A model generated the notes under the pieces. It did no database searches, was not told the origin of the DNA, and worked only from the letters and a program-made list of their open reading frames with translations. A DNA stretch of 45,883 nucleotides from Actinomycetes bacterium (lineage in GTDB: Bacteria > Actinomycetota > Acidimicrobiia > Acidimicrobiales > RAAP-2): the NCBI GenBank assembly GCA_021791145.1, contig JAJYXE010000029.1, positions 1 to 45,883 on the forward strand. Direction: 5' to 3'. This document shows positions 31,260 to 39,903 of this stretch, piece by piece; the first letter of the stretch is position 1; the number at the start of each line of letters is the position of its first letter. A program made the translations under genes and the position numbers.

Positions 31260-33077
31260 CTAGAGCGCGTAGATCGTGCGCAGGACCTCGGCCACCGTGG
31301 TGATGTCCTGCTCGACGAGGTGGACCGACTCCTGGCGCAGGGTGCGCATCCCCTGGGAGACCGCCATGCGCTGGAGCTCCTCCTGGGTGGCCCACCCGAC
31401 GATCAGGCGCTTCAGCTCCGGGGTGATCCGCATGACCTCGAACACGCCGATGCGGTCCCGGTAGCCGGTGCCCCCGCAGAAGTTGCACCCCTCGCCACGC
31501 CAGAAGGTCGACTTGGGCTCGCCGCCGCTGTCCTCGTAGAAGGCGAGCTCGTCCGCGCTCGGGCGGTAGGGCACCTTGCAGCTGGGGCAGGTGCGGCGGA
31601 CCAGGCGCTGGGCGACGATCGCGATGACCGACGACGCGATCAGGAAGGATTCGATCCCCATGTCCAAGAAGCGGTGGAGCGCCGCAGCGCAGTCGGTCGC
31701 GTGGATCGAGGAGAGGACGAAGTGGCCGGTGAGCGCCGACTGGACCGCCACGCGCGCGGTGTCGACGTCGCGGATCTCACCGACCAGGATCGCGTCGGGG
31801 TCCTGGCGGAGGATCGAGCGCAGCCCGGTCGCGAAGGTGATCCCGGCCTGCTCGTGGGTCTGGATCTGGTTGATGGTGGGGAAGACGTACTCGACGGGGT
31901 CCTCGATCGTCATGATGTTGCGGTGCGGCTCGTCGATCTCGGCGAGGGCCGCGTAGAGCGAGGTGGTCTTGCCGCTCCCGGTCGGGCCCGCGCTCAGCAC
32001 CATGCCGAAGGGGTAGCGGATGAGCTGGGAGACCTGCTCCTGGGTGTCGGGCGGCATGCCGAGGTCGCTCAGGCGGATGAGCGAGCGCCCCTTGTCGAGG
32101 ATCCGCAGCACGCAGCACTCGCCCCAGATCGTGGCGACGGTCGAGACCCGGATGTCGATCTCCCGGCCGTCGACCTCCATCGTGAGCTGCCCGTCTTGTG
32201 GACGGCGGCGCTCGACGATGTTCATCGAGGCCATGATCTTGAAGCGGCTGGTGAGCGCCGGGGCCATGGCGATCGGCAGCGTGATCGCGTCGTGCAGCGC
32301 CCCGTCGATGCGGAACCGGACCCGGAGATGCTCGCCCTGGGGCTCGATGTGCACGTCGGACGCGCGGTCGCGCAGCGCCTGGGTGACGATGAGCTGGGCC
32401 ACCTGGACGACCGGCGCGTCGTCGGCGACCGCGACCGTCGTGGTGAGCTCCTGGGGGCGGCGCGGGGCCTCGGTCGCCTCGAATGCCTGGATGTGGCGCT
32501 GGATGTGCCCGAGCGCGCGGTACGAGGTGTCGATGGCCCGCCGGACGTCCGAGCGCGGCGCCACGGCGATGCGCACCGGCCGGGGGACCGCGCTCTCGAC
32601 GGCGGCGGTCACCTCGGGCGTCGGATCGGCCACCGCGACGAGCACCCCGTCCTCGTCGGCCGAGACAGGGACCGCCAGATGGCTCCTTGCGATGCTCTCG
32701 GGGAGGAGGTCCGCCGCGTCGGCGCTGGGGGTGGCGTGCGACAGATCGACCATCGGGAAGCCCAGGTGCTCGGAGAGCGCCAGCGCGAGGTCGGCGTCGC
32801 TCAGCGCGCCCTGCTCGACGAGGATCGTGCCCAGGCGCCGGCCCGAGGAGGTCTGCTGGACGAGCGCGTCGGCGAGCTGGGTGTGGGTGATCATGCCTGC
32901 GCCGACGAGGAGCTGCCCCAGGGGCGCGCGGGCTCCCTCCGAGAAGCCACTGTCCCCGGCCGCGTGGGCAGCGTGCTGCGCGGTCACCGACACCGCCCGT
33001 CCCCGATCGCTCCCAAGGCTCCCGCCCCCTCCTCGCTTCCGCAGCGCCGCGGCACCAGCCGTCCCGCCGGGCACCAT
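31260..33077 (-). CDS. pilB: Type IV pilus extension ATPase PilB
   Basis: Hexameric ATPase driving pilus extension, 605 residues. The N-terminal MshEN-type domain (about 51-185) shows two tandem units, PLGQLLVGAGMITHTQLADA and RLGTILVEQGALSDADLALA, the pattern that binds cyclic di-GMP in MshE and related ATPases. The ATPase core has Walker A GPTGSGKTT (364-372), the Asp box IEDPVEY, Walker B DPDAILVGEIRD and a His box SSIHATD. The zinc site is CPSC (497, 500) with CNFC (531, 534). ATG 33077 lies just after an in-frame stop; no SD precedes it, and later starts such as GTG in GRAVSVTA are possible. It heads the minus-strand core pilus operon. Confidence 0.95.
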   Translation of the reverse strand: MVPGGTAGAAALRKRGGGGSLGSDRGRAVSVTAQHAAHAAGDSGFSEGARAPLGQLLVGAGMITHTQLADALVQQTSSGRRLGTILVEQGALSDADLALALSEHLGFPMVDLSHATPSADAADLLPESIARSHLAVPVSADEDGVLVAVADPTPEVTAAVESAVPRPVRIAVAPRSDVRRAIDTSYRALGHIQRHIQAFEATEAPRRPQELTTTVAVADDAPVVQVAQLIVTQALRDRASDVHIEPQGEHLRVRFRIDGALHDAITLPIAMAPALTSRFKIMASMNIVERRRPQDGQLTMEVDGREIDIRVSTVATIWGECCVLRILDKGRSLIRLSDLGMPPDTQEQVSQLIRYPFGMVLSAGPTGSGKTTSLYAALAEIDEPHRNIMTIEDPVEYVFPTINQIQTHEQAGITFATGLRSILRQDPDAILVGEIRDVDTARVAVQSALTGHFVLSSIHATDCAAALHRFLDMGIESFLIASSVIAIVAQRLVRRTCPSCKVPYRPSADELAFYEDSGGEPKSTFWRGEGCNFCGGTGYRDRIGVFEVMRITPELKRLIVGWATQEELQRMAVSQGMRTLRQESVHLVEQDITTVAEVLRTIYAL

Positions 33078-33518
33078 CGTCGCGAAGTGCGCTCACCGCG
33101 TTCTCCAAAAAAGGTCAACAGTTGATCAACCGTGCGGCGTTTCGAGGACGTGCGCTGCCCGATCGGGATGCCGATGCACGCGCAATGCGATGATCCGGGC
33201 CCTCGAGGTCTCCAAACGGTTGCAGCAGCGTTTCGCCTTCGGTGCAGCGATGCGGGTAGCGCCTTGGTGTGCGCGGCGGCGTGACGGGTGCGGACGACTG
33301 CCGCCATTCGTTGCGTCGCAAGACGCCGGATGGCGCAGCGTCCGGCGGCCGGCAGGCCCGGTGAGGGGTGCAGGTGCCGGTGCAGGCTGCCGCGCCGGGT
33401 CTTTGCACCACCGACGCAGACCCCCCGTCTCGGTCCTTCTTGCTCGCGATGCACCACGCGCCGATAATCTCCGCAACGGCGGATGAGCACGGTGCTCGCG
33501 CACGGAGGGGGGCAGGCC
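33078..33518. other. Divergent spacer upstream of pilB and the PEP-utilising gene
   Basis: 441 bases. It holds one copy of the dispersed hairpin repeat (33298-33338) and, on the plus strand, a -10-like TAATCT (33465-33470). No convincing gene: short frames here lack coding third-position bias and motifs. Confidence 0.5.
33298..33338 (+). repeat. Dispersed hairpin repeat, copy 3
   Basis: Stem CTGC(c)GCCATTCG with CGGATGGCGCAG around a 16-base loop, followed by CGTCCGGCGGCC as in the copies at 41976 and 42252. Preceded at 33279 by GCGTGACGG, also shared. One stem pair is T-A where the other copies have C-G. Confidence 0.7.
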
Positions 33519-35159
33519 ATGACAGGCGCTGCTGCAGCGGGCGAGCTTCGGTTCGACCCACCGGGGCCCGGGCCCTGGACGCTCGACCCGGTCCATTTCC
33601 CGCGGCCGGTGACCCGGTACTGGGCGGAGACCCACCCGGACCCGTTCAGACGGGGGACGGCGGCGTTCGGACGGTTCCTCGGGCTGCCCATGGACGGGAT
33701 GAAGACCGCGTACGTGAACGGCTTCTGCTACAACCAGCCCCAGCCGGTCCCCCCCGACGAGATGCCCGAGCGCATCGGGCGCGCGGAGGAGGTGGTGCGC
33801 GGGCGGCTGTGGCGCGAGCAGCTCTCGGAGTGGGAGGAGCGGCTGAAGCCCGCCTCGATCGCCGCGCACCGGGCGATCCAGGCGGTCGACCCCGACGGGC
33901 TCGGCGCAGAGGAGCTGGCCGGGTACCTCGTGCGCTGCCGGGACCACCACGCGGCGATGATCGCCCAGCACATGAGCCTGTCGGGCTCAGCGATCGCCCC
34001 GACGATGCTGCTCGTGACCCAGGCGGGGGAGTGGACGGGGCGGCCGCCGGCAGAGCTCCTCGTGCTCACGAGCGGCGCGGCGGCGGTCTCCGCGGGGAGC
34101 TCGGAGGAGTACGAGCAGCTGCTCACCGCGCTGCGGGCAGACCCGGCGGCGATGGCGCTCCTCGAGTCCGACGGCGACGCCGCCGAGGTGCTGGCCGAGC
34201 TGCGCGGCCTCGGCGGGGCGGCCGGGCCCGCGGTCGCCGCCTACCTCGACCTCGTCGGGTGGCGGCCCCTCGACGGCTTCGACATCTCCGAGCCCGCCGC
34301 GCTCGAGCTGCCCGACGCGCTCTTGCGCGCGCTGCGCGGCGCGCTCAGCGGACCCGAACGGGCCGGGCACGACGTCGAGGAGCGGATCGCCGCGGTCCGC
34401 GACGACGTGCCCGCCGCCAGGCGCGCCGAGTTCGACGAGCTGGTCGCCGAGGCCCGCCTCACCCACCACCTGCGCGACGAGCGGGGCGTCTACAGCGACA
34501 TCTGGGCGTCGGGCCTCATGCGCAGGGCCGCGCTCGCGGCCGGGCGCCGGGCGGCGACGGAGGGGCGGGTCCACGAGCCCGTCCACATGGTCGACGCGAG
34601 CCTCGACGAGATGCGCGCGCTCCTGACCGGCGAGGGGGGCCCGTCCGCCGACGAGCTCGCCCAGCGCGCGGCCTCCCGGGGCGCGCACAGCGCCAAGGAC
34701 GCGCCCGCGCTCTTGGGTCCAGCGCCCGAGCCGCCGCCCGACATGGCGGGCCTGCCGCCGGGCGCCGCCCGGCTCTACGGCGCGATGGCGGCGGGGATGG
34801 CGATGATGTTCGGCGCAGGGCAGCTCGAGCACGAGGCGCAGCTCCTGCGCGGCCTCGGGGCGAGCCCCGGCGTCTACGAGGGGCCGGCCCGGGTGGTGTC
34901 GGCCCCGGGCGAGTTCGGCCGGATCGTCCAGGGCGACGTGCTCGTCACCCAGGCCACCTCCGAGGCGTTCAACATCCTGCTCCCGCTCCTCGGGGCGATC
35001 GTGACCGACAGCGGCGGCCTCCTCTCGCACTCCGCGATCGTGGCGCGCGAGTACGGCATCCCCGGGGTGGTGGGGACCCGGGAGGCGACCGCGCGGATCG
35101 CCGACGGGGCGCGGGTGCGCGTCGACGGCGGCGCCGGGGAGGTCGCCGTCCTCGGATGA
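33519..35159 (+). CDS. PEP-utilising enzyme, helical plus phosphohistidine half
   Basis: One half of a split PEP-synthase/rifampin-phosphotransferase-like enzyme, 546 residues from ATG 33519 (GGAGGGG eight bases upstream; an ATG at 33483 lacks an SD). Residues 1-about 430 are a mostly helical, acidic domain as in the substrate-binding middle part of such enzymes. The C-terminal 100 residues form the swivelling phosphohistidine domain: GDVLVTQATSEAFNILLP, then TDSGGLLSHSAIVAREYGIP with catalytic His504, then GVVGT. This domain carries phosphate between ATP and substrate. The ATP-grasp partner is encoded directly downstream with an ATGA overlap, reversing the usual ATP-grasp-first order. The substrate is unknown. 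Confidence 0.88.
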   Translation: MTGAAAAGELRFDPPGPGPWTLDPVHFPRPVTRYWAETHPDPFRRGTAAFGRFLGLPMDGMKTAYVNGFCYNQPQPVPPDEMPERIGRAEEVVRGRLWREQLSEWEERLKPASIAAHRAIQAVDPDGLGAEELAGYLVRCRDHHAAMIAQHMSLSGSAIAPTMLLVTQAGEWTGRPPAELLVLTSGAAAVSAGSSEEYEQLLTALRADPAAMALLESDGDAAEVLAELRGLGGAAGPAVAAYLDLVGWRPLDGFDISEPAALELPDALLRALRGALSGPERAGHDVEERIAAVRDDVPAARRAEFDELVAEARLTHHLRDERGVYSDIWASGLMRRAALAAGRRAATEGRVHEPVHMVDASLDEMRALLTGEGGPSADELAQRAASRGAHSAKDAPALLGPAPEPPPDMAGLPPGAARLYGAMAAGMAMMFGAGQLEHEAQLLRGLGASPGVYEGPARVVSAPGEFGRIVQGDVLVTQATSEAFNILLPLLGAIVTDSGGLLSHSAIVAREYGIPGVVGTREATARIADGARVRVDGGAGEVAVLG

Positions 35160-36448
35160 CCGGGGTCGTCCCCCTCGCCGAGGCGCGCGACCCCGCGCGC
35201 TACGGCTCCAAGGCCGTCGGGCTCGGCGAGGCGATCCGCGCCGGCCTCCCCGTCCCCCCCGGGATCGCCCTGTCGGGGGCGGCCGTCGAGGCGGTCGCGA
35301 CCGGCGACGCGGCGGCGACCGCCGAGATCACCGAGGCCGCGACGCCCCTCGCCGCGCCCCTCGCCGTGCGCTCCTCGGCCGCGGACGAAGACGGCGCCGA
35401 GGCGAGCTTCGCCGGCCAGCACGTCACCCTCCTCAACGTCGCCTCGGTCGACGACCTCGTGGACGCGCTGTGTGAGATCTGGTGGTCGGCCAACTCCGAC
35501 TCGGCGATCTCGTACCGCCAGCGGGTCGGCCTCGTCACCCGGCCGAGCGTCGGGGTGGTCGTCCAGTCGCTCCTCGACCCCGACGTCGCGGGGGTCATGT
35601 TTACGCGCCACCCGGTGACCGGCGCCGACCAGCGGATGGTCGAGGCCAGCTGGGGGCTCGGCGAGGCGGTGGTCGCAGGGCTGGTGATCCCCGACAGCTA
35701 CGTCCTGGACCGCGCGGGGGCGCTCGTCGGCTCCACTCCCGGCCGAAAGCAGGTCGCGGTGCGCGCGGCCCCCGGGGGCGGCACCGTCGAGGTGGCCGTC
35801 GAGGCGGGCCTCGTGGAGCGCCCCTGCCTCGACCCGGCACAGCTCGGGGCGCTGGGACGGCTCGCCACGCGTTGTGAGGAGGTGTACGGGGAGGGCCGGG
35901 ACATCGAGTGGGCGATCGCCGGGGGCACGCTCTACCTGCTGCAGTGCCGCGCGGTCACGACCCTCGGGAAGAGGGCCGGCGGGGGAGGGGCTGGCGTGGG
36001 TGGGCAGTCGGAGGCGGTAGGGGCGGCCGGGACGGCGGAGGTGCAAGGGGCCGAGCTGGGGGCCGTCCCCCTGTTCGCAGACCTCGACGACGCCGAGCGC
36101 GCCGAGGTCGCCCGGCTCTTCAAGGAGCGCCGGTTCGCCGCGGGGGACACCGTGATCCACGAGGGCTCCGGCGGGGCGGCCTTCTACCTGATCGACTCGG
36201 GAGAGGCGAACGTCCTCGTCGGCGGGGTCGCGCGCGCCGCCCTCGGGCCTGGCGACTGGTTCGGGGAGATCGCACTCATCGACGAGGGGCCGCGCTCGGC
36301 GACCGTGGCCGCGGCGAGCGACCTCGTCTGCCGAGGAGTGACGATCTGGGACTTCCGACCGCTCGTCGAGGCGAACGGCGTCATCGGCTGGAAGCTCCTC
36401 CAGGCGATGGTGAAGAAGCTCCGAGCCGCCGAGGCTGCCGAGCGGTAG
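35156..36448 (+). CDS. PEP-synthase-like ATP-grasp domain fused to a cyclic-nucleotide-binding domain
   Basis: Partner half of the preceding gene, 430 residues, start overlapping its stop (ATGA). Residues 1-265 are the PPDK-type ATP-grasp domain: KAVGLGEAIRAGLPVPPG, AVRSSAADEDGAEASFAGQ, GVMFTRHPVTG, EASWGLGEAVVAGL, and DIEWAIAGG with YLLQCRAVT (usually LQSRP.T). A Gly-rich linker (275-300) leads to a Crp-type cyclic-nucleotide-binding domain (about 305-410): PLFADLDDAERAEVARLF, GDTVIHEGSGGAAFYLIDSG, and a phosphate-binding cassette FGEIALIDEGPRSATV that keeps the Glu and Arg used to hold cAMP or cGMP. There is no DNA-binding helix. Activity is probably gated by a cyclic nucleotide. Confidence 0.9.
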   Translation: MTGVVPLAEARDPARYGSKAVGLGEAIRAGLPVPPGIALSGAAVEAVATGDAAATAEITEAATPLAAPLAVRSSAADEDGAEASFAGQHVTLLNVASVDDLVDALCEIWWSANSDSAISYRQRVGLVTRPSVGVVVQSLLDPDVAGVMFTRHPVTGADQRMVEASWGLGEAVVAGLVIPDSYVLDRAGALVGSTPGRKQVAVRAAPGGGTVEVAVEAGLVERPCLDPAQLGALGRLATRCEEVYGEGRDIEWAIAGGTLYLLQCRAVTTLGKRAGGGGAGVGGQSEAVGAAGTAEVQGAELGAVPLFADLDDAERAEVARLFKERRFAAGDTVIHEGSGGAAFYLIDSGEANVLVGGVARAALGPGDWFGEIALIDEGPRSATVAAASDLVCRGVTIWDFRPLVEANGVIGWKLLQAMVKKLRAAEAAER

Positions 36449-36930
36449 GCGTAAGGCGTTGCACCGGCTGCTCGACCGTGACGTCGCCGTCGCCGTCGCG
36501 GACGTTTCACTGACCGCGTGTCCGGCCCACAAGGCGTTCCCCCGACACGACCACCGGCCCCGACCAGCGGCCGCAGAGCGATCCGAGCCGGACCGGCTCC
36601 CCGCACCACCGGCGAAATTCGTGGGTGGCACGAGGAGCGGGCCGTGCTCAGATCACACCGTCAGCCCGTGACGGCGTATAGCTGGTCGCTCGCGAGGGTC
36701 GCAGTCCGAGCGTTTCTTCACTTCAAACGATGATGTCCTTCACTCACATTCCTCGACGCGGGGCATCATGCACGTGCCGGAGGAGGTAGCCGCTCGAGGT
36801 GCGCCTCGATGACTGTCGTGTGCATATGGCACGCACGATTCGAGACTCCGCCACCCCCGTGTCCGAAGAAGGTAGCGTGGCCCAGAGCGCACGCATCCAT
36901 GCGCGCGTAACACAGAAAGGGGGAGCGAAG
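36449..36930. promoter_or_regulatory. Long upstream region of the SatP-type transporter with inverted repeats
   Basis: 482 bases without a gene. TCGAGG-TGCG-CCTCGA (36794-36809) is a perfect hairpin. TCGTGTGC and GCACGCACGA around ATATG (36816-36838) make an imperfect dyad. Both lie about 100-130 bases upstream of the transporter start and could be operators. No clear -35/-10 pair is seen. Confidence 0.35.
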
Positions 36931-37566
36931 ATGACCTCGCTCACGGGCGGAGTGCAAGAGCCGGTCGAGATGGAGGAGCCCCCCGTCGGAGCTGCGCCGG
37001 CCCACTCGGTGGCAGATCCTGCGCCGCTGGGGTTGGCTGCCTTCGCGATGACGACGTTCGCGTTGAGCATCGCCAACACCAACATCTGGGGGGCTGCCTC
37101 CAACACGGCTTTAGCGCTGGCTCTCGTCTACGGAGGGACGGCCCAGTTGCTGGCCGGGATGTGGGAATTCAAGAGGAAGAACACGTTCGGGGCGCTGGCG
37201 TTCACCTCCTACGGCGCCTTCTGGATCTCCTTCTTCGTCCTGGTCAAGTTCATCGCCCCGGGCGTGAAGCCCAGCGACTTGCCAGTGGTGATCGGGGTGT
37301 TCCTCCTGTGCTGGACGATCTTCACCTTCTACATGATGATCGCGACGGCGGGGATCAGCGTGGCCGTGGCCGCGGTCTTCGTGGTGCTCGAGATCACCTT
37401 CATCCTGCTCACGATCGGTGCGTTCGACTCGAACGCGACAATCACCAAGGTCGGGGGGTGGTTCGGCGTGGCGACGGCGGCACTGGCGTGGTACGCGTCG
37501 TCGGCGGGCGTGCTCAACGAGACGCTGAAGAAGTCGGTTCTGCCGACCTGGCCGCTCGGCCGGTAA
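36931..37566 (+). CDS. satP: Acetate/succinate transporter of the SatP (GPR1/FUN34/YaaH) family
   Basis: Membrane channel or proton symporter for short-chain carboxylates, 211 residues. After a 30-residue acidic lead comes the family signature ADPAPLGLAAFAMTTFALS, then six hydrophobic segments with the conserved ANTN, GGTAQLLAGMWEF and FTSYGAFWISF blocks. These blocks line the substrate path in SatP. ATG 36931 has GGGGGAG six bases before it. It is convergent with the propionyl-CoA synthetase gene, which would activate the imported acid. The assignment is based on several family blocks; preference among acetate, propionate and succinate is not visible. Confidence 0.9.
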   Translation: MTSLTGGVQEPVEMEEPPVGAAPAHSVADPAPLGLAAFAMTTFALSIANTNIWGAASNTALALALVYGGTAQLLAGMWEFKRKNTFGALAFTSYGAFWISFFVLVKFIAPGVKPSDLPVVIGVFLLCWTIFTFYMMIATAGISVAVAAVFVVLEITFILLTIGAFDSNATITKVGGWFGVATAALAWYASSAGVLNETLKKSVLPTWPLGR

Positions 37567-37598
37567 CGAAGCGGCCCGACCAAGCAGGCTCTGGCAGC

Positions 37599-37643
37599 GA
37601 CCCGGCAGCGGCCCGGTCGGGTCCTGCCGGGCCTGGCCGGGTC
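37599..37643. terminator. Bidirectional terminator-like nested hairpin
   Basis: GACCCGGC (37599-37606) pairs with GCCGGGTC (37636-37643), and inside them GGCCCGG (37610-37616) pairs with CCGGGCC (37627-37633). It lies between the convergent transporter and synthetase genes and touches the synthetase stop. No T-run. Confidence 0.5.
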
Positions 37644-39525
37644 AGCTCGATCGGCGCAAGACGGACTGAAGGGCGTCCAGTACCGAGGCGTCGTCGATCG
37701 TCGACGGGATCGGCTCATCGACCCCGTCGACGATGGCGCGCATGGTCTTTCGCAGGATCTTCCCCGAGCGGGTCTTGGGCAGGGCAGCCACGACGTCGGC
37801 CTGGCGAAGGCTGGCGACCGCGCCGACCTTGGTCCGGACCAGCTCCACCAGCTCCGCGCTGATGACCTCGGGGTCACGGCCGACTCCCGCCTTCAGGACG
37901 ACGAAGGCACGGGGCACCTGGCCCTTCAGGTCGTCGGCGACGCCGATGACGGCGCACTCGGCGACGTCGGGGTGCGCGGCGATGATCTCCTCCATCTCAC
38001 CGGTGGACAGGCGGTGCCCCGCGACGTTGATCACGTCGTCGACCCGCCCCATGACGAACAGGTAGCCGTCCTCGTCGAAGTGGCCGCCGTCACCGGTCAG
38101 GTAGTACCCCGGGACCCGGGACAGGTAGGTCTCGACGTAGTTGTCGTCGTTCTCCCACAACGTCGTCAAGGTGCCCGGGGGGAGCGGGGTGTGGATCATG
38201 ATCGCACCTTCGGTGCCCGCGTCGACCTCGTTGCCCTCCGGGTCGAGGACCCGGACGTCGTAGCCGGGGACCGGGACGGTCGGCGACCCGGCCTTCACCG
38301 GCTTGGGGTCGAGCCCCATCAGGTTGGCGACAATCGGCCACCCGGTCTCGGTCTGCCACCAGTGGTCGATGACCGGCACCCCGACGTGCGCGCTCGCCCA
38401 CGAGTACGTCTCGGGGTCCAGGCGCTCGCCGGCGAGGAACAGGTACCGGAGCGTCGACAAGTCGTAGCGGGCGAGGAGCGCACCCTCTGGGTCCTCCCGC
38501 TTAATGGCCCGGAAGCTCGTCGGGGCGGTGAAGAGCGTCTTGATCCCGTGCTCGGAGATCACCCGCCAGAAGGCGCCGGCATCGGGAGTCCCGACCGGCT
38601 TGCCCTCGTAGAGCAGCGTTGCGCAACCGGTGAGGAGCGGGGCGTAGACGATGTAGGAGTGCCCCACGACCCATCCGACGTCCGAGGCGGCCCAGTAGCC
38701 CTCCCCGGGGTGGGTGTCGTAGATGTTGGCCATGCTCCAGCGCAGCGCCACGGCGTGGCCGCCGTTGTCGCGCACCACCCCCTTCGGCCGTCCCGTCGTG
38801 CCCGAGGTGTAGAGGATGTAGAGCGGATCGGTGGCGGCCACGGGCACGCAGTCGGCCGGTTCGGCCCGATCCATCGCCTCCGCCCAGTCGACGTCCCGGT
38901 GCTCGACCATGGTGGCTTCGGCCTGCGGTCGCTGGACGATGACGCAGTGGTCCGGCTTGTGGCTCGACTCCTCGATCGCCGCGTCGAGCAGAGGCTTGTA
39001 CTCGATGACCCGGTTCGTCTCGATGCCGCAGGATGCCGAGACGACAACCTTCGGCCGGGCGTCCTCGATCCGGATCGCCAGCTCGTGCGAGGCGAAGCCG
39101 CCGAAGACGACCGAGTGCACCGCCCCCAACCTGGCGCAGGCGAGCATGGCGACTACCGCCTCGGGGACCATCGGCATGTAGATGACGACCCGGTCGCCGT
39201 GGCCGACGCCGAGACCGCGCAGCACGCCGGCGAAGCGGGCCACCCGGTCACGCAGTTGCTCGTAGGTGTAGGTGGCCTTGGTGCCGGTCACCGGGCTGTC
39301 GTAGACGAGCGCGGCTTGCGATCCGCGTCCGTCCTCGACGTGGCGGTCCACCGCGTTGAAGCACGTGTTGAGCTCGCCGTCGGGGAACCACTTGAAGAAG
39401 GGCGCCGACGACGCGTCGAGCACCACGGTGGGCTCGCGGTACCAGCTGATCGCCTTGGCCGCCTCACCCCAGAACCGATCTGGGTCTTGGATGCTCGTCT
39501 GCCATGCCTGCTCGTACGCGCCCAT
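37642..39525 (-). CDS. prpE: Propionyl-CoA synthetase (PrpE-type acyl-CoA ligase)
   Basis: Makes propionyl-CoA (or acetyl-CoA) from the acid, ATP and CoA via an acyl-adenylate. The 627 residues match the PrpE branch of the AMP-forming ligases: NAVDRHVEDGRGSQAALVYD near the N-terminus, YTSGTTGRPKGVVRDNGG (239-256), the adenylate block WWQTETGWP, YYLTGDGG, GRVDDVINVAGHRLST and PKTRSGKILRKTMR with the regulatory and catalytic Lys589. Length is that of PrpE. ATG 39525 has GGAGGG seven bases upstream. Its convergent neighbour is a short-chain acid transporter, which fits scavenging of propionate or acetate. PrpE versus Acs is judged from the N-terminal block; activity on acetate cannot be excluded. 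Confidence 0.93.
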   Translation of the reverse strand: MGAYEQAWQTSIQDPDRFWGEAAKAISWYREPTVVLDASSAPFFKWFPDGELNTCFNAVDRHVEDGRGSQAALVYDSPVTGTKATYTYEQLRDRVARFAGVLRGLGVGHGDRVVIYMPMVPEAVVAMLACARLGAVHSVVFGGFASHELAIRIEDARPKVVVSASCGIETNRVIEYKPLLDAAIEESSHKPDHCVIVQRPQAEATMVEHRDVDWAEAMDRAEPADCVPVAATDPLYILYTSGTTGRPKGVVRDNGGHAVALRWSMANIYDTHPGEGYWAASDVGWVVGHSYIVYAPLLTGCATLLYEGKPVGTPDAGAFWRVISEHGIKTLFTAPTSFRAIKREDPEGALLARYDLSTLRYLFLAGERLDPETYSWASAHVGVPVIDHWWQTETGWPIVANLMGLDPKPVKAGSPTVPVPGYDVRVLDPEGNEVDAGTEGAIMIHTPLPPGTLTTLWENDDNYVETYLSRVPGYYLTGDGGHFDEDGYLFVMGRVDDVINVAGHRLSTGEMEEIIAAHPDVAECAVIGVADDLKGQVPRAFVVLKAGVGRDPEVISAELVELVRTKVGAVASLRQADVVAALPKTRSGKILRKTMRAIVDGVDEPIPSTIDDASVLDALQSVLRRSS

Positions 39526-39903
39526 CGACCGGCCCTCCTCGGCGAGGTGACCGTCACGTCATCGGGTCTCGGCGGACGCCCCTCGCCTGCAGGCGACATT
39601 ACACCGGCACCACGCGAGGCCACCGGGGCGCGGGGCGCTCCGGTGGGCGCTGGGCGCTGGGCTCCGCGCGCGTGCCGAGGATCTCGCAGCTTCGACGACC
39701 CCGGTGTTACCCTCGCCCGGATTGCTCCGGGCGACGACGCGAGTCGGTGAGGACGCGCGCGCTCGCGCAGACGAGAGGAGCGGGAATGTGCAGCTGCCGT
39801 GAAGCGTTCGGACGGTGGCCCGGCGACCGCCGACGGCGCGGACTGCCCAGGCCCCTCGCGAACCGGAGAGCCTGAGACGATCTCTGCGTCTCGGAGAGCA
39901 GGC
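39526..39903. promoter_or_regulatory. Divergent promoters of prpE and the ATP-grasp-like gene
   Basis: 378 bases. On the minus strand TAATGT (plus-strand 39596-39601) is a -10-like box about 70 bases before prpE. On the plus strand TACCCT (39708-39713) would start RNA near 39720, giving a leader of about 180 bases for the gene starting at 39904. GC-rich repeats GGGGCGCGGGGCGC and GGGCGCTGGGCGCTGGG lie between. No gene seen. Confidence 0.4.

Noticed and set aside
33115..33561. Small minus-strand frame in the pilB upstream spacer
   Set aside because: No motif, Arg/Ala-rich, overlaps the hairpin repeat and the start of the PEP-utilising gene.
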